Positions 7,346-8,632 of a stretch of 8,632 nt of DNA are shown piece after piece; the first letter of the stretch is position 1; each line of letters starts with the position of its first letter. The stretch lies in the NCBI GenBank assembly GCA_040381555.1, contig JBEIHC010000116.1:1-8632 (forward strand), written 5' to 3'. This DNA is from CANHCC01 sp040381555. Lineage in GTDB: Bacteria > Bacteroidota > Bacteroidia > J057 > RFSG01. The notes below the pieces were generated by a model. It saw nothing but the letters and a program-made list of their open reading frames with translations, was not told the DNA's origin and did no database searches. The translations under genes and the position numbers were made by a program.

Positions 7346-7705
7346 ATGAAGCCTCAATTATTTCTGCTTAACCCAAATTTTATTGATTCGAAAGTTGATA
7401 ATTTAGGACACCTGTACTATTGCTCTCAATGTGCGACCGTAGAAGGCATTCTAGCTTACTACCCGGAACTCAGGGAAAAACTGGATATCCAGTATGTAGA
7501 TTTCCCTAGGCCTCGTCCGACGATTATCGAATTGTTGGGTAGCGAAAATCAATCTTGCCCGGTTTTGGTCATTCTAAAAGAATCGGCTAGCTCATTTGAG
7601 TTTAAGAATTTTAAATCTCATGGGGATTATCTGTTTGCAGACACTCCTGAAACAATTGCTGCTTATTTTTCGAGGGGCTTCCAAGTTGGGATGTTGCATC
7701 CCTAA
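7346..7705 (+). CDS. DUF3088 family protein, thioredoxin-like fold
   Basis: Small soluble protein of 119 residues with no signal peptide. It matches the DUF3088 pattern as I know it: an N-terminal LFLLNPNF strand, an aromatic-Cys-x-x-Cys segment YYCSQC with Cys26 and Cys29 at the start of a helix, LAYYPEL, then DFPRPRPTIIELLGSENQS, and CPVLVIL. The CxxC after the first strand and a proline (Pro72) before a strand, where thioredoxins have their cis-Pro, suggest a thioredoxin-like fold; Cys71 beside it is a third cysteine. A redox role is plausible but not established for this family. It appears monocistronic: 143 bp after murB, and 6 bp before the repeat array, which may form its 3' untranslated region. 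Confidence 0.8.
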   Translation: MKPQLFLLNPNFIDSKVDNLGHLYYCSQCATVEGILAYYPELREKLDIQYVDFPRPRPTIIELLGSENQSCPVLVILKESASSFEFKNFKSHGDYLFADTPETIAAYFSRGFQVGMLHP

Positions 7706-7711
7706 TTTGTG

Positions 7712-7834
7712 TTTACCCTAAACCGGGGTTTACACTAAACCGGAGTTTACCCTAAACCGAAGTTTACCCTAAACCGGGGTTTACACTAAACCGAGGTTTA
7801 CACTAAACCGGAGTTTACACTAAACCGGAGTTTA
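7712..7834. repeat. Tandem array of seven 17-bp units with nested dyad symmetry, plus a broken eighth
   Basis: The unit is TTTAC(A/C)CTAAACCG(A/G)(A/G)G. Seven full copies start at 7712, 7729, 7746, 7763, 7780, 7797 and 7814 without spacers. Copies 2, 6 and 7 are identical, as are copies 1 and 4. Each unit contains TAAAC, and each junction makes GTTTA, so the array alternates GTTTA and TAAAC. Every GTTTA can pair with the TAAAC on either side, through a 3-base loop (CMC) or a 4-base loop (CGRR). The three variable columns (positions 6, 15, 16) all lie in loops; the arms never change. The eighth unit stops after TTTA at 7834, where the sequence turns to GGGTCACTC. Position suggests the 3' end of the DUF3088 transcript. 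Its role is unknown. Confidence 0.95.
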
Positions 7835-7898
7835 GGGTCACTCATTTTTTGTGGGGAGTCATGAAAATATTTCTAAATTTCCGATAAAATTCATTGAT

Positions 7899-8333
7899 AT
7901 GGACTCAACTTTTTTGAATGCTGTGTTTCCTAAAGAACTACTGGATCATTTTGAGATAACAGATCATCAGGTTTTATGTAAGGTAGATGATAAGTTGGAA
8001 TACTGGATTATAGATTTTGAAGAACGAAATCAGATACCTATGGGATTCAAATCAGAAGATTACGAGTCTAAGGGGTTTCATAGAGCCTGCTTAGTTCAAG
8101 ATTTTCCAATCCGCGGTAAAGGAGTTTTCTTAAGAATCAAAAGGCGACGATGGCGTCATAAACAGACAGGGGAAGTTATCCAAAGCGACTTTTCATTTAT
8201 TGCCGATGGTTCAAAATTTACGAGTGAACTATCGGATTTTTTAAAAGATGCAAATAGATACGCGACCCGATACCATGACCAATATAGCCAGTTACTATTC
8301 GGTGAATCCCAAGAAGTTGCAGCGACACTATAA
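7899..8333 (+). CDS. ISAon1-family transposase, N-terminal-region protein (ORF1)
   Basis: First of the two ORFs of the insertion sequence; it carries the N-terminal, probably DNA-binding, part that ISL3-like transposases usually have fused to the catalytic domain. From the ATG at 7899 it is 144 residues: MDSTFLNAVFPKELLDHFEI, then IIDFEERNQIP and the family signature SKGFHRACLVQDFPIRGKG followed by a basic patch KRRRWRHK. The open frame reaches back to a GTG at 7851 (160 residues). I prefer ATG 7899 because related proteins, as I remember them, start close to the FPKELLDHF segment, but the GTG is possible. It overlaps ORF2 by 59 bp in another frame. I see no frameshift or internal stop. Confidence 0.85.
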   Translation: MDSTFLNAVFPKELLDHFEITDHQVLCKVDDKLEYWIIDFEERNQIPMGFKSEDYESKGFHRACLVQDFPIRGKGVFLRIKRRRWRHKQTGEVIQSDFSFIADGSKFTSELSDFLKDANRYATRYHDQYSQLLFGESQEVAATL

Positions 8334-8632
8334 ACATAAAATCAGTGGGTTTAAGGAGTGGAACCAATTATCACATGCCGAGGAATATTTAATCTACCCC
8401 GAGAATCTAGCGGAACAAATCAGTATTGATGAAGTTAGTCTTTCTAAAGGGGAACTCTATACTTTCGTTACGAATAAAAACACAGGAGTTCGAAATAAAA
8501 AGTCAGTTATCGCAATCATAAATGGGACTGATTCAAAAACGATACAGGAGGTTTTAGATAAAATCCCAAAGAAAAGTCGTGAAATCGTCAATGAAGTAAC
8601 ACTGGATATGGCTCCCAATATGGCGATGGCTG
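8275..8632 (+). CDS. ISAon1-family transposase, catalytic DDE protein (ORF2, 3' end missing)
   Basis: Catalytic half of the transposase, cut by the window edge after 119 codons. Readable family features are a start MTNIASYYSVNPKKLQRHYK, a segment WNQLSHAEEYLIYPENL, then ISIDEVSLSKGELYTFVTNK, in which Asp52 is the probable first catalytic Asp, and NEVTLDMAPNM, in which Asp111 is the probable second. These resemble the ISL3 DDE domain. The third acidic residue would lie beyond the window. The frame is +1 relative to ORF1 and overlaps its end. The frame is also open from an ATG at 8248, after a stop at 8242-8244; 8275 is preferred from the protein pattern. Expression is probably by translational coupling with ORF1. 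Confidence 0.85.
   Translation, partial: MTNIASYYSVNPKKLQRHYKHKISGFKEWNQLSHAEEYLIYPENLAEQISIDEVSLSKGELYTFVTNKNTGVRNKKSVIAIINGTDSKTIQEVLDKIPKKSREIVNEVTLDMAPNMAMA

Larger units (their letters stand above)
7835..8632 (+). mobile_element. ISAon1-type insertion sequence, left end to window edge
   Basis: A two-ORF transposase module begins just right of the repeat array and continues past the window. The proposed left end is GGGTCACTC at 7835, where the 17-bp periodicity breaks in mid-unit; a GG start suits ISL3-like elements. If so, the 8 bases GGAGTTTA (7827-7834) would be the left copy of the target duplication, since ISL3 elements make 8-bp duplications. The right inverted repeat is not in the window, so the terminus is inferred and the element may or may not be complete. 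Confidence 0.75.

Noticed and set aside
7712..7834. CRISPR array
   Set aside because: The units are directly adjacent with no unique spacers, and no cas genes are present.
7712..7838. Resemblance of CCCTAAA/TTTAGGG in the array to plant-type telomere repeats
   Set aside because: The period is 17 rather than 7, half of the units read CACTAAA, and the surroundings are ordinary bacterial genes.
8237..8246. Canonical -1 slippery heptamers TTTTTTA and TTTAAAA in frame at the end of the transposase ORF1
   Set aside because: A -1 shift here meets a TAG stop at 8255-8257, and ORF2 lies in the +1 frame, so these sites cannot make the fusion.

Overview
The window looks like chromosomal DNA of a Bacteroidota bacterium, probably of the Cytophagia/Cyclobacteriaceae type, although the exact taxon cannot be fixed by eye. 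The case rests on several points: a tetR-tolC-MFP-RND gene order with a lipoprotein membrane-fusion protein; start codons without Shine-Dalgarno sequences; sequences resembling the Bacteroidota sigma promoter TAnnTTTG; a DUF3088 protein; and an ISAon1-type insertion sequence. Base composition is moderately AT-rich.

Left part (1-5771, all on the minus strand). A four-gene multidrug-efflux operon is read in the order TetR/AcrR regulator, TolC-like outer-membrane factor, periplasmic adaptor lipoprotein, HAE1/AcrB-type RND pump. The pump runs off the left edge, with about 808 residues present. The genes are 20-34 bp apart. A perfect 16-bp inverted repeat with a 10-bp spacer lies 10 bp upstream of the tetR start and is the obvious operator. 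All three structural genes carry (CA)n-rich leaders just before their ATG, and the one before tolC is a pure (CA)7 microsatellite.

Middle (5772-7345). A gene-poor 400-bp region separates the operon from the divergent murB gene, which encodes UDP-N-acetylenolpyruvoylglucosamine reductase of peptidoglycan synthesis. A TAGTTTTG box ends only 5 bp before the murB ATG, so its transcript may be nearly leaderless. An AT-rich spacer with an 11-bp inverted repeat follows murB.

Right part (7346-8632, plus strand). A small DUF3088 protein (thioredoxin-like, CxxC) is followed after 6 bp by seven tandem 17-bp units. All variation between the units falls in the loops of two alternative hairpins, while the arms are invariant. 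The eighth unit breaks off after TTTA, where GGGTCACTC begins, and a two-ORF ISAon1-type (ISL3-like DDE) transposase follows. The simplest reading is that the insertion sequence landed inside the repeat array, with GGAGTTTA as the candidate 8-bp target duplication. The right end of the element lies outside the window.

The efflux operon, murB and the DUF3088 gene are ordinary families. The most unusual content is the 17-bp hairpin array and its apparent interruption by the insertion sequence, followed by the regulatory architecture of the efflux operon.
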